Numbered from the stretch's first letter, positions 1-5,373 are shown. The stretch is DNA of 6,300 nt from Deltaproteobacteria bacterium (GCA_030594025.1 JAUVFY010000080.1:1-6300), one strand, 5' to 3'. Translations and numbers: made by a program. Notes: generated by a model from the sequence alone, not told the origin.

Positions 1-1457
1 CCCCCCTTAATACTCTCCACCGCCTCAACGGCTGTTAAGATATCCTCGTCCGTGGTGCCTATGGCGACGATATTGTGACAGTCATGTGCGACCGTGGAGG
101 CCAGGGCGCCCTCTTTCATGCAAAAACCCCTTACAAACCCTATCCCCCTCCTGCCGGTGCCCCTGTGTCTCTCAACGACGACGGCCTTGAGGATGTCCCT
201 GGTTGTGTCAGGCACAACGAACCCGTCTTTTATCCTTGGTTTCAGGGTAAGCGCCCTTGTAAATATCTCCGTACCCATGACCTTTATGACCCTTATCCTG
301 TCGCCTTCGGCCCTCACGTCCAGGCCCTTCATCTTCCGCCAGCCTATATTTACGGAGTCGTCGGTAAGGCCCGCGGGTTTCGGGATAAGGCCCTTAACGA
401 CCCTACCGTTTTTTGCAACGAGTCTACCGTTTTTAAAGGTCATGAGGGCTTTGAACCCTTTAAGGTCCTTGAAAACGACCATGTCGGCCTTGTATCCCGG
501 GGTGATGCCGCCTGAGCCTTTAAGGCCGAAGTATCGGGCCGGGTTCAAGGTTACGAGCCTTATGGCGGTCACCGGGTCAAGCCCGAGGCTTACGGCCTTT
601 CTGAGTATGCTATCGAGGTGCCCCTTTTCCAGGTCCATGGGATGTATGTCATCGGCCACGAGCATGAACCGTGGTGAGTTGGCCGGGGTTACGAGGGGAA
701 GCAGTGCCTTTAGATTCTTCTCCGCGGTGCCTTCCCTTATCATTATGAACATACCGGAGCGGAGCTTTTCCCTGGCCTCCTCGATTGAAGTACACTCGTG
801 GTCCGAGGCTATGCCGGTGGAAAGGTATGCGTTAAGGGCCCTTCCCACGAGGCCCGGGCTGTGGCCGTCCGCCAGGGCACCTCCGAGGACCTCTATCTTC
901 CGAAGGACGTAGGGGTCCGCGTTTATGACCCCGTGGTAGTTCATCATCTCCGCGAGTCCGAGCACACGCCTATTTTTCAAAAATGGTTTCAGCTCGCGCG
1001 TTGAGAGCCTGTGGGGGCTCGTCTCAAGACCTGTCTTCCGCTCCGTCGCTGGAACGCACGACGGAAGCATGATGAAGATATCGATTGGCAGGGCCCTTGA
1101 GGAATCGAGGATGTAGCTTATGCCCCTTTTACCCCTGACGTTTGCCATCTCGTGGGGGTCTGAGACAACGGCCGTAGTGCCCCGGGGCAGAACGGCCCTT
1201 GCGAACTCGCCCGGGGTGAGCATGGTGCTCTCGATGTGTATATGCCCGTCTATGAGCCCTGGGGCAAGGTAAGCCCCTTTAAGGTCAATGGTCTTTTTTG
1301 CCCTGTAGTCACCTGTACCCACAATCCTTCCGCAATATACGGCCACAGAGCCACCCAAGACCTCGCCGGTGAATACGTTTACTATGCGCGCCCCCTTTAT
1401 GACGAGGTCCGCTGGTATGCTACCCGAGGCCGCCTTAACGAAATCCTTAGTGCCCAT
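1..1457 (-). CDS. ade: Adenine deaminase, 3' end cut off by window edge
   Basis: Hydrolyses adenine to hypoxanthine and ammonia in the cytoplasm (purine salvage). About 485 codons are visible without a stop; the family is usually about 580 residues, so roughly the last 90 to 100 lie outside. Numbered from the ATG at 1457, the amidohydrolase landmarks are all present: PGLIDGHIHIES at 66-77 (H-x-H metal ligands H72 and H74), SDPHE at 99-103, LAEMMN around E170, DGHSPG with H199, SDHE with H220, and VADDIHP with D269/D270. The C-terminal adenine-deaminase domain is represented by HDCHN at 458-462, which separates it from other amidohydrolases such as dihydroorotase. A second ATG lies at 1463, but the AGGTGG motif at 1466-1471 is only 2 bases from it and 8 bases from 1457, so 1457 is preferred. 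It lies 17 bases after the nuclease stop and is probably cotranscribed with it. I see no damaged motif in the visible part. Confidence 0.95.
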   Translation of the reverse strand, partial: MGTKDFVKAASGSIPADLVIKGARIVNVFTGEVLGGSVAVYCGRIVGTGDYRAKKTIDLKGAYLAPGLIDGHIHIESTMLTPGEFARAVLPRGTTAVVSDPHEMANVRGKRGISYILDSSRALPIDIFIMLPSCVPATERKTGLETSPHRLSTRELKPFLKNRRVLGLAEMMNYHGVINADPYVLRKIEVLGGALADGHSPGLVGRALNAYLSTGIASDHECTSIEEAREKLRSGMFIMIREGTAEKNLKALLPLVTPANSPRFMLVADDIHPMDLEKGHLDSILRKAVSLGLDPVTAIRLVTLNPARYFGLKGSGGITPGYKADMVVFKDLKGFKALMTFKNGRLVAKNGRVVKGLIPKPAGLTDDSVNIGWRKMKGLDVRAEGDRIRVIKVMGTEIFTRALTLKPRIKDGFVVPDTTRDILKAVVVERHRGTGRRGIGFVRGFCMKEGALASTVAHDCHNIVAIGTTDEDILTAVEAVESIKG

Positions 1458-1465
1458 AGCCATAC

Positions 1466-1471
1466 CCACCT
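1466..1471 (-). promoter_or_regulatory. Ribosome binding site deciding the ade start
   Basis: The minus strand reads AGGTGG here. Spacing is 8 bases to the ATG at 1457 and only 2 bases to the ATG at 1463, which favours the downstream start. The site lies in the short gap after the nuclease stop codon. Confidence 0.6.
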
Positions 1472-1474
1472 GGT

Positions 1475-1972
1475 CTAACCATCGTGTTCGTTGGCCCAGA
1501 GCCCCAGGGCTTTACCTATGGCCTCCTGCTGGTAGCGCCTGAACTCTTTTGCCTTTCTGAGCCCGCAGGGAGGTATCGTAAGGGTCCTGGCAAGTCCCTC
1601 CCTCAAAAGTATCCCCCCCGCATCCATTCCGTCTATATAGACCCAGGCAAGGACCCTCCCGAAGGTGTCACGCCTCTCCTCTGTGCATATCTCTATGGTA
1701 ACCTTCTTCCCCGCTACAAGGGCCCTGTTCCTCTCCTTGGCCTCTTTGTACAGGGGCTCGCCCACTTCCGGAGTGTCTATGCCGATATATCTCACCCTTT
1801 CTCCCCCGGCCACGATAATCGTATCGCCGTCTATGACCTTTTTTACCTCGACATGGAGGAGGTCTCCCTCAAGGGGCTTGCGAGCGGGTTCGGGATGGAA
1901 TCTTGCGACGAGGACCAGGACGGCCAGGGAAAGGACCAATAAGGCGAGCCCTAATTTATTCGTTTTTTTCAT
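1475..1972 (-). CDS. Membrane-anchored or secreted staphylococcal-nuclease-like (TNase/SNase) protein
   Basis: Predicted Ca2+-dependent phosphodiesterase of the thermonuclease family, 165 residues. A short basic start (KKTNK) followed by a hydrophobic stretch at about 7-23 is a signal anchor or signal peptide, so the enzyme probably acts outside the cytoplasmic membrane; no lipobox cysteine follows. The SNase OB-fold domain spans about 38-162. Visible motifs: VIDGDTI at 46-52, RYIGIDTPE at 61-69, and DTFGRVLAWVYIDG at 102-115. By alignment with S. aureus nuclease, R61, E69 and R106 correspond to catalytic R35, E43 and R87, and D50, D66 and T67 to the calcium-binding D21, D40 and T41. All are intact, so activity is likely. 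It starts 18 bases after the HAMP protein gene and ends 17 bases before ade. The bases before its ATG hold no clear Shine-Dalgarno, suggesting translational coupling. The substrate (DNA or RNA) cannot be told from sequence. Confidence 0.92.
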   Translation of the reverse strand: MKKTNKLGLALLVLSLAVLVLVARFHPEPARKPLEGDLLHVEVKKVIDGDTIIVAGGERVRYIGIDTPEVGEPLYKEAKERNRALVAGKKVTIEICTEERRDTFGRVLAWVYIDGMDAGGILLREGLARTLTIPPCGLRKAKEFRRYQQEAIGKALGLWANEHDG

Positions 1973-1990
1973 ATGCCCGGAGGAACGGGG

Positions 1991-2548
1991 TCAGGAGCCG
2001 GAAGGCCTTAAAACCTTTTCCCTGAACTTGCGGATTTCCGCCTGGAGGCTCCTCAATTCCTCTCTCACCCTCTCCGCGTCGCATCCCTCCTCGGACAGGT
2101 CCTTTATCACGTTCTCAAGGCTCGCGGAAACGGTTCTGATGAACGTATCGTACTCCTTTGCCGTCACCTCGCACCTGGAGATAAAGGTGTTGACGTGTCC
2201 GACGAAGTTCTTCACGGGAAGATCGTCCTTGGTCCTGACCGAGAGCCTTTTGCCCACATCCCCGGACCTGATGTTTCTCATCTCGTACTCGAGCCTCTTA
2301 AAAGGGCCCACGAGCCTGTGGGAGAAGAAGATGGAGAGAAGCATCACCAGGGCGACGTAGCCCAGGATAAGGAATATCCCCAGGGCGGGGGTCTTTAAGC
2401 CGAAAAAGCTTATGAGGGCCGCGGATACGGATTGGAGGAATATACCTCCGAGGAGAGCGAGAACGACGAGAATGGCGATTGTGAGCTGAACTTCCCTCGA
2501 AACGAAATACCTCTGTCTTTTGTGATCCGGAGGCTTCTTGTTATTCAT
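1991..2548 (-). CDS. Two-helix membrane protein with HAMP domain and C-terminal coiled coil, no output domain
   Basis: 185 residues from the ATG at 2548. An initial basic segment (about 1-19) precedes transmembrane helices at about 20-48 and 55-75. A HAMP-like linker follows at about 76-125, with the conserved proline P82, E87, the turn GD at 96-97 and the acidic pair D108/D109. The remainder, about 125-180, is charged and heptad-like, probably coiled coil. Only a few residues separate the two helices, so there is almost no periplasmic sensor domain, and no kinase, cyclase or methyl-accepting region follows. It resembles a stripped-down transducer stalk; its partner is unknown. A GTG at 2590 would add 14 residues, but the ATG at 2548 has GGAGAG eight bases upstream and leaves the putative promoter untranslated. 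It is the first gene of a likely operon with the nuclease and ade, and is divergent from the AbrB gene. Confidence 0.8.
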   Translation of the reverse strand: MNNKKPPDHKRQRYFVSREVQLTIAILVVLALLGGIFLQSVSAALISFFGLKTPALGIFLILGYVALVMLLSIFFSHRLVGPFKRLEYEMRNIRSGDVGKRLSVRTKDDLPVKNFVGHVNTFISRCEVTAKEYDTFIRTVSASLENVIKDLSEEGCDAERVREELRSLQAEIRKFREKVLRPSGS

Positions 2549-2556
2549 CAAAGGGT

Positions 2557-2562
2557 CTCTCC
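2557..2562 (-). promoter_or_regulatory. Ribosome binding site of the HAMP protein gene
   Basis: GGAGAG on the minus strand, 8 bases before the ATG at 2548. It selects this start over the in-frame GTG at 2590, which has no such motif. Confidence 0.7.
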
Positions 2563-2574
2563 ACGTTCTGTCCT

Positions 2575-2600
2575 TTAATACATTTTCCACGATTTGTCAA
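2575..2600 (-). promoter_or_regulatory. Possible promoter of the HAMP-nuclease-ade operon
   Basis: A perfect TTGACA -35 box lies at 2600-2595 on the minus strand. The best -10-like hexamer nearby is TATTAA at 2580-2575, but the spacer is only 14 bases; at the usual 17-base spacing the hexamer is TAAAGG, a poor match. Position relative to the ATG at 2548 is right for a promoter. The -35 is convincing, the -10 is not, so this may be a weak or activator-dependent promoter. Confidence 0.4.
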
Positions 2601-2618
2601 GGTTGGAAATGGCTTGAC
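2596..2618. repeat. Inverted repeat containing both divergent -35 boxes
   Basis: GTCAAG at 2596-2601 and CTTGAC at 2613-2618 are perfect inverted copies with an 11-base spacer, so the centres are 17 bases apart. Each arm is most of a -35 box, one for each direction. Part of the symmetry follows simply from two back-to-back TTGAC hexamers, but the arrangement would let one bound dimer or RNA polymerase block both directions. Confidence 0.5.
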
Positions 2619-2642
2619 TCCACCAGTTTTTAAAACTAATAT
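2614..2642 (+). promoter_or_regulatory. Sigma70-type promoter of the AbrB-cupin cassette
   Basis: TTGACT at 2614-2619, a 17-base spacer, and TAATAT at 2637-2642 form a near-consensus -35/-10 pair at optimal spacing. Transcription would begin around 2649, leaving a leader of about 34 bases before the ATG at 2683. An apparent upstream TTG start for the next gene coincides with the -35 box, which argues against that start. Confidence 0.75.
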
Positions 2643-2682
2643 AGTAAATAACAACATCCCACGGCTTGAAACCTTAAAGAAA

Positions 2683-2901
2683 ATGGCGGAAAAAAAGCAC
2701 ATCAAGGAAAAGATAATCAAGATCGAAAAGGGCAAAGAGGGGATTGTTTTGCCGGAGGAATACTTGAGGAGCCTCGAGCTCATACCCGGCTCGGAGGTCG
2801 AGTTGTGCCTCGACAAGAAAAGAAGATGGATAATCTTAAGGGCCCTTGACAGTGACGAATTTATAGAGCACTTCAGGGACTCCATGGAATCGATGGCATG
2901 A
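2683..2901 (+). CDS. AbrB/MazE-like (SpoVT-AbrB swapped-hairpin) DNA-binding protein
   Basis: A 72-residue predicted transcription regulator or antitoxin-type protein. The core at about 8-55 has the pattern of the swapped-hairpin fold: a lysine-rich first strand (KEKIIKIEKGKEG), IVLPEEYLRSLEL at 21-33, the IPGSEVEL turn at 34-41, and a final strand RRWIILRAL at 47-55. A short acidic helix (DSDEFIEHFRD) ends it. The reading frame is open upstream to a TTG at 2614, but that codon lies in the -35 box, so the ATG at 2683 is the likely start; its Shine-Dalgarno is weak. Proteins of this kind bind DNA as dimers and often repress their own promoter, so the inverted repeat upstream is a plausible target (inference). 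Its stop overlaps the start of the cupin gene by four bases (ATGA), implying translational coupling. It could be the antitoxin half of a pair, but the partner is not a recognised toxin. Confidence 0.8.
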   Translation: MAEKKHIKEKIIKIEKGKEGIVLPEEYLRSLELIPGSEVELCLDKKRRWIILRALDSDEFIEHFRDSMESMA

Positions 2902-3335
2902 AGATCTACCGTTTGCCCCAGCTTACAGAGGCAAGTCCCGACAACCAGTATTGTCTCGGCTTTGAAGACCTGAAGACCCGTGCCGTATACCTTGTTTACG
3001 GCAAGCTCGGGCCCAGCAATGTGGAAAGACGTCTGTCGGCCCCCGAAGGCCATGAAGAGATCGTCTGTGTTGTAAGGGGGAAGCTTCTTGTAAAGGGCGG
3101 CAGATACGAATATACCGTCGGTGAAGGCGAGGCGTTCCACTTGAAAGGAAAAGACTCGCTGGTCATAGGCAACCCCTACGATGTGGAGGCCGTATACATC
3201 ACTGCGGGAGGACGCTCGTTTGAAGAGGTGCACCTCAAGGAACCAAAAAAGCCCCCGCAACACCCGGTAGGGGACAAGCCCTTGGAACAGAGCCCTTCGG
3301 AAGACGACCCCCAGAAACAGACCCTCGCCTACTGA
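2898..3335 (+). CDS. Cupin-fold protein with reduced metal-binding motif
   Basis: 145 residues, single cupin beta-barrel at about 28-105, function unknown. Motif 1 is recognisable as APEGHEEIVCVVRGKLLV at 48-65: H52 and E53/E54 precede the conserved glycine G61, but the canonical H-x-H is reduced to H-E-E. Motif 2 appears as GEGEAFHLKG at 75-84 with H81, followed by GNP at 91-93. With few of the usual ligands it may bind a small molecule without catalysis, or metal through a different set. Residues from about 113 to the end are rich in K, P, E, Q and S and look disordered. There is no signal peptide, so it is probably cytoplasmic. The ATG overlaps the AbrB stop, with no strong Shine-Dalgarno of its own, so it is likely translated by coupling. 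Its role may be to sense an effector for the AbrB protein or to be regulated by it (inference). Confidence 0.75.
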   Translation: MKIYRLPQLTEASPDNQYCLGFEDLKTRAVYLVYGKLGPSNVERRLSAPEGHEEIVCVVRGKLLVKGGRYEYTVGEGEAFHLKGKDSLVIGNPYDVEAVYITAGGRSFEEVHLKEPKKPPQHPVGDKPLEQSPSEDDPQKQTLAY

Positions 3336-3359
3336 AAAACCTCATATTGTTAGAAAATC

Positions 3360-4232
3360 CTACGCCCCTTCTATAATCCCGGGGACGGCCTCTTCCTTTC
3401 CTATGGCCATTATGTGAGCGCCGTGGCAGAAACCTTTTAACTCTCTTACCTGACTCGATGCTATCTCAACCCCCTTTTCGAGCTCATCGGGGGCGCTCTC
3501 TATCTCTTCTATAAGGCCCTGCGGAACATTTACCCCCGGGACCTTCTCGTTCAAGTAGCGGGCCATCTTTGCGGACTTTAAAAGCAGCACCCCTCCGAGT
3601 ATCTTCACGTCGAACTTAGACGCCTCGTCAAAGAACCTTTTGAACCTGTCCATGTTGAATATGGCCTGGGTCTGGAAGAACCTGGCCCCGGCCTGGACCT
3701 TCTTTTCAAACTTTATCATCTCGGGCTCCAGGGGGCTCGCCTCCGGGGTCACGGCGGCGCCTATGAAAAAACCCGTCCCTCCCCTTATCTCCTTTTCATT
3801 GAGGTTCATCCCCCGGTTAAGGGTTTCGATCGTGTGGACGAGCTGTACCGAATCGAGGTCATAGACAGCCTTTGCCTCCCTGTGGTCGCCAAAGGAGACG
3901 TGGTCGCCGGTAAGGGCGAGGATGTTTCTTACCCCCAGGGCCCATGCACCCATGACGTCCGACTGAATGGCGATACGGTTACGGTCCCTGCAGGTCATCT
4001 GGAAGACGGGCTCCACGCCCTCTTTTAAAAGAAGCACCGCGCAGGCGAGGCTCGAAAGCCTCATAACGGCCCTCTGGTTGTCGGTCACGTTCGCCGCGAC
4101 TATTTCACCTTTCAGAAGCCGGGCCTTCTCGATGAAACCCTCGACGTCCGTCCCCCTCGGGGGGCATATCTCGGCCGTTATGACGAACTTGCCGGAAGAA
4201 AGCTCTTTATGGAGCCTGCTCTGTTTTTTCAT
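3360..4232 (-). CDS. metF: Methylenetetrahydrofolate reductase (MetF family)
   Basis: Cytoplasmic flavoprotein that reduces 5,10-methylene-THF to 5-methyl-THF, for methionine synthesis or, in acetyl-CoA-pathway organisms, for carbon fixation or oxidation. 290 residues, a full-length TIM barrel. ITAEICPPRG at 18-27 carries E21, equivalent to catalytic E28 of E. coli MetF; LTGDH at 107-111 carries D110, equivalent to FAD-contacting D120; and FFQTQAIFN at 185-193 carries Q189, equivalent to substrate-binding Q183. QMTCRDRNRIAIQSD at 78-92 is typical of the short forms. The ATG at 4232 is the only start after an in-frame stop 18 bases upstream (4250-4248); no Shine-Dalgarno is visible. It is probably the last gene of the purine cluster and meets the cupin gene tail to tail over 24 bases. 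No MetV-type partner is in the window. The exact electron donor cannot be inferred. Confidence 0.92.
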   Translation of the reverse strand: MKKQSRLHKELSSGKFVITAEICPPRGTDVEGFIEKARLLKGEIVAANVTDNQRAVMRLSSLACAVLLLKEGVEPVFQMTCRDRNRIAIQSDVMGAWALGVRNILALTGDHVSFGDHREAKAVYDLDSVQLVHTIETLNRGMNLNEKEIRGGTGFFIGAAVTPEASPLEPEMIKFEKKVQAGARFFQTQAIFNMDRFKRFFDEASKFDVKILGGVLLLKSAKMARYLNEKVPGVNVPQGLIEEIESAPDELEKGVEIASSQVRELKGFCHGAHIMAIGKEEAVPGIIEGA

Positions 4233-4244
4233 CTTGAAATAACC

Positions 4245-4258
4245 GTTTTAATTAAAAC
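4245..4258. repeat. Perfect 14-base AT-rich palindrome before metF
   Basis: GTTTTAATTAAAAC reads the same on both strands. It lies 12 bases upstream of the metF start and contains the TAA stop of the micro-ORF. It has no spacer loop and is AT-rich, so it is a better candidate operator than a terminator hairpin; no matching site was seen elsewhere in the window. Confidence 0.6.
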
Positions 4259-4329
4259 CTCAACGTTAAAAGGGGCAGGTAGAGAGCCGCGCTAACGACC
4301 ATGACGGTCAAGAACCTTCGAGTTTTCAT
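4252..4329 (-). CDS. Possible 25-residue single-helix membrane peptide (micro-ORF)
   Basis: An ATG at 4329 opens a 25-codon frame ending in TAA at 4254-4252. The predicted peptide has a basic start (MKTRR), a hydrophobic run at about 6-23 (FLTVMVVSAALYLPLLTL) and a short RF tail, the layout of a small transmembrane protein or bare signal anchor. GGAGAG at 4346-4341 lies 11 bases upstream, slightly far but usable. It fits neatly in the purQ-metF gap: 28 bases after purQ and 19 before metF. It may be a genuine small membrane protein, a leader peptide for metF, a decayed gene start, or chance. I recognise no family. Confidence 0.35.
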   Translation of the reverse strand: MKTRRFLTVMVVSAALYLPLLTLRF

Positions 4330-4335
4330 ATCTGA

Positions 4336-4351
4336 CCCGGCTCTCCCCGGG
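4336..4351 (-). other. Hairpin presenting a Shine-Dalgarno-like loop after purQ
   Basis: On the minus strand CCCGG, loop GGAGAG, CCGGG forms a five-pair GC stem six bases after the purQ stop. The loop is exactly the ribosome-binding motif of the micro-ORF. No run of T follows, so it is not a standard intrinsic terminator; it could stabilise the purQ 3' end or gate translation of the downstream ORF. Confidence 0.45.
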
Positions 4352-4357
4352 CGCACG

Positions 4358-5047
4358 TCAGACGAGCACCTTTATGAGGGATTCAAAGACCCCACGGCCG
4401 TCGGTGGAGCCGAGCTCCCTTTCGCAGGCCCTCTCGGGATGGGGCATCATGCCCAGGACGTTTCCTTTTTCGTTTATTATTCCCGCTATGTTGGCCACCG
4501 CCCCGTTGGGAATTGCCCCGGGCGTTATCTCGCCCGCGGCGGTCGAGTACCTGAAGACTATACGGGCCGAGTCTTCGAGCCCTTTAAGCGTTTCCTCGTC
4601 AACAAAATAATTCCCGTCCGCATGGGCGATTGGGATTTCTAGGACCTGGCCCTTCCCGTAAGTCCTTGTAAAGGGTGTCGAGTTGTTTTCAACCCTTATA
4701 AAGCAGTCGCTGCATATGAATTTCAGTTCCCTGTTCATAATGAGCGCCCCTGGCAGAAGCCCTGACTCACAGAGTATCTGGAAACCGTTGCATATGCCGA
4801 TTACAAGCCCCCCCATTTCGGCGAATCTTTTTACTTCTTCCATTACCGGGGAAAAACGGGCTATGGCGCCGACCCTCAGGTAATCGCCGTAGGAAAACCC
4901 GCCGGGCAGTACGAGGCAGTCGAAGCCCTTAATATCGTGGGATTTGTGCCAGACGTACTCGGCCTCCTGGCCGAAAACATGCTTTGCAACGTGGTAACAG
5001 TCGTGGTCGCAGTTGGAACCCGGGTATACTATTACACCGAACTTCAT
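4358..5047 (-). CDS. purQ: Phosphoribosylformylglycinamidine synthase, glutamine amidotransferase subunit
   Basis: Class I glutamine amidotransferase that releases ammonia for PurL in the step FGAR to FGAM of de novo purine synthesis; works in a cytoplasmic PurL-PurS-PurQ complex. 229 residues, close to the roughly 227 of B. subtilis PurQ. The start MKFGVIVYPGSNCDHD at 1-16 is diagnostic. LPGGFSYGDYLRVGAIAR at 47-64 precedes the nucleophile elbow GICNGFQ at 84-90 with C86; the rest of the triad is H203 and E205 in MPHPERA at 201-207. All catalytic residues are present. The gene follows purS by 73 bases, longer than usual, and the bases before its ATG are almost entirely A and T with no GG-containing Shine-Dalgarno. 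purL does not follow; the micro-ORF and metF do. Confidence 0.97.
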   Translation of the reverse strand: MKFGVIVYPGSNCDHDCYHVAKHVFGQEAEYVWHKSHDIKGFDCLVLPGGFSYGDYLRVGAIARFSPVMEEVKRFAEMGGLVIGICNGFQILCESGLLPGALIMNRELKFICSDCFIRVENNSTPFTRTYGKGQVLEIPIAHADGNYFVDEETLKGLEDSARIVFRYSTAAGEITPGAIPNGAVANIAGIINEKGNVLGMMPHPERACERELGSTDGRGVFESLIKVLV

Positions 5048-5071
5048 CTTTTTAATTTTTTTATTTTAAGG
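5048..5071 (-). promoter_or_regulatory. A-rich leader before purQ without Shine-Dalgarno
   Basis: The 24 bases before the purQ ATG are almost all A and T on the minus strand, including a run of seven A; only the CC at the far end and a G next to the ATG break this. An unstructured A-rich leader can support initiation through ribosomal protein S1 or direct 30S binding; that use here is inference. Confidence 0.4.
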
Positions 5072-5120
5072 ACACCTTTTTGAAGTTAAAAACCCATGTA
5101 GTCTGCACGGGCACCGCTTT

Positions 5121-5372
5121 TTATCCTATTTCGACCTTGTAATCCTCTATGACCGGGTTGGCCAGGAGCTTTTCGCACATCTTACGGACCCTCTTTTCCG
5201 CCTCTTCCCTTGAAGAGTCTTCGAGCTCGAGCTCCATGAACTTTCCCACCCGGACGTCGGTCACCTCTTTGAACTCAAGGGAGTTCAGGGCCCCCATGAC
5301 GGCCTTACCCTGGGGGTCGAGGACCCCTTTTTTAAGCGTTATGTAGACTCTGGCCTTCATCGTTTTTATCAT
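5121..5372 (-). CDS. purS: Phosphoribosylformylglycinamidine synthase subunit PurS
   Basis: Small structural subunit that bridges PurL and PurQ and is thought to help ammonia transfer in FGAM synthesis. 83 residues against about 84 in B. subtilis. RVYITLKKGVLDPQG at 8-22 and VTDVRVGKFMELELED at 37-52 are the family signature strands, and KLLANPVIEDYKVEIG forms the expected C-terminus. Fold is a single ferredoxin-like beta-alpha-beta unit. An ATG four codons in (5360) gives an N-terminus (MKARVYI) that aligns better with B. subtilis PurS; neither start has a clear Shine-Dalgarno, so the choice is open. It is separated from purC by the DUF4328-type gene, which is unusual, and leads into purQ. 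Confidence 0.95.
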   Translation of the reverse strand: MIKTMKARVYITLKKGVLDPQGKAVMGALNSLEFKEVTDVRVGKFMELELEDSSREEAEKRVRKMCEKLLANPVIEDYKVEIG

Positions 5373-5373
5373 T

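Noticed and set aside
834..845. Repeated AGGGCCCTT and GGCCCTT words (for example near 321, 388, 835, 1090, 1193, 2839 and 4648)
   Set aside because: They lie in coding frames and are mostly explained by preferred codons such as AGG, GCC and CTT for Arg-Ala-Leu and similar runs; there is no regular spacing or intergenic clustering.
94..912. Long open frame on the plus strand, 272 codons
   Set aside because: It is antisense to ade, whose minus-strand frame is open throughout and carries all the deaminase motifs. The plus-strand translation is low-complexity and matches no family I know.
2548..2590. GTG start at 2590 giving a 199-residue HAMP protein
   Set aside because: It has no ribosome binding site and would place the start in the promoter region; the ATG at 2548 has GGAGAG at 8 bases.
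2614..2682. TTG start at 2614 for the AbrB-like gene (95 residues)
   Set aside because: The TTG is part of the -35 box of a well-formed promoter, and the extra 23 residues do not resemble an AbrB N-terminus.
2541..3263. Open frame of 240 codons on the minus strand
   Set aside because: It runs antisense to the AbrB and cupin genes, which have recognisable folds, an ATGA overlap and a promoter. Its translation has no recognisable domain.
4336..4351. Intrinsic terminator after purQ
   Set aside because: The five-pair GC stem is followed by mixed sequence without a T-run on the minus strand, so standard Rho-independent termination is unlikely.
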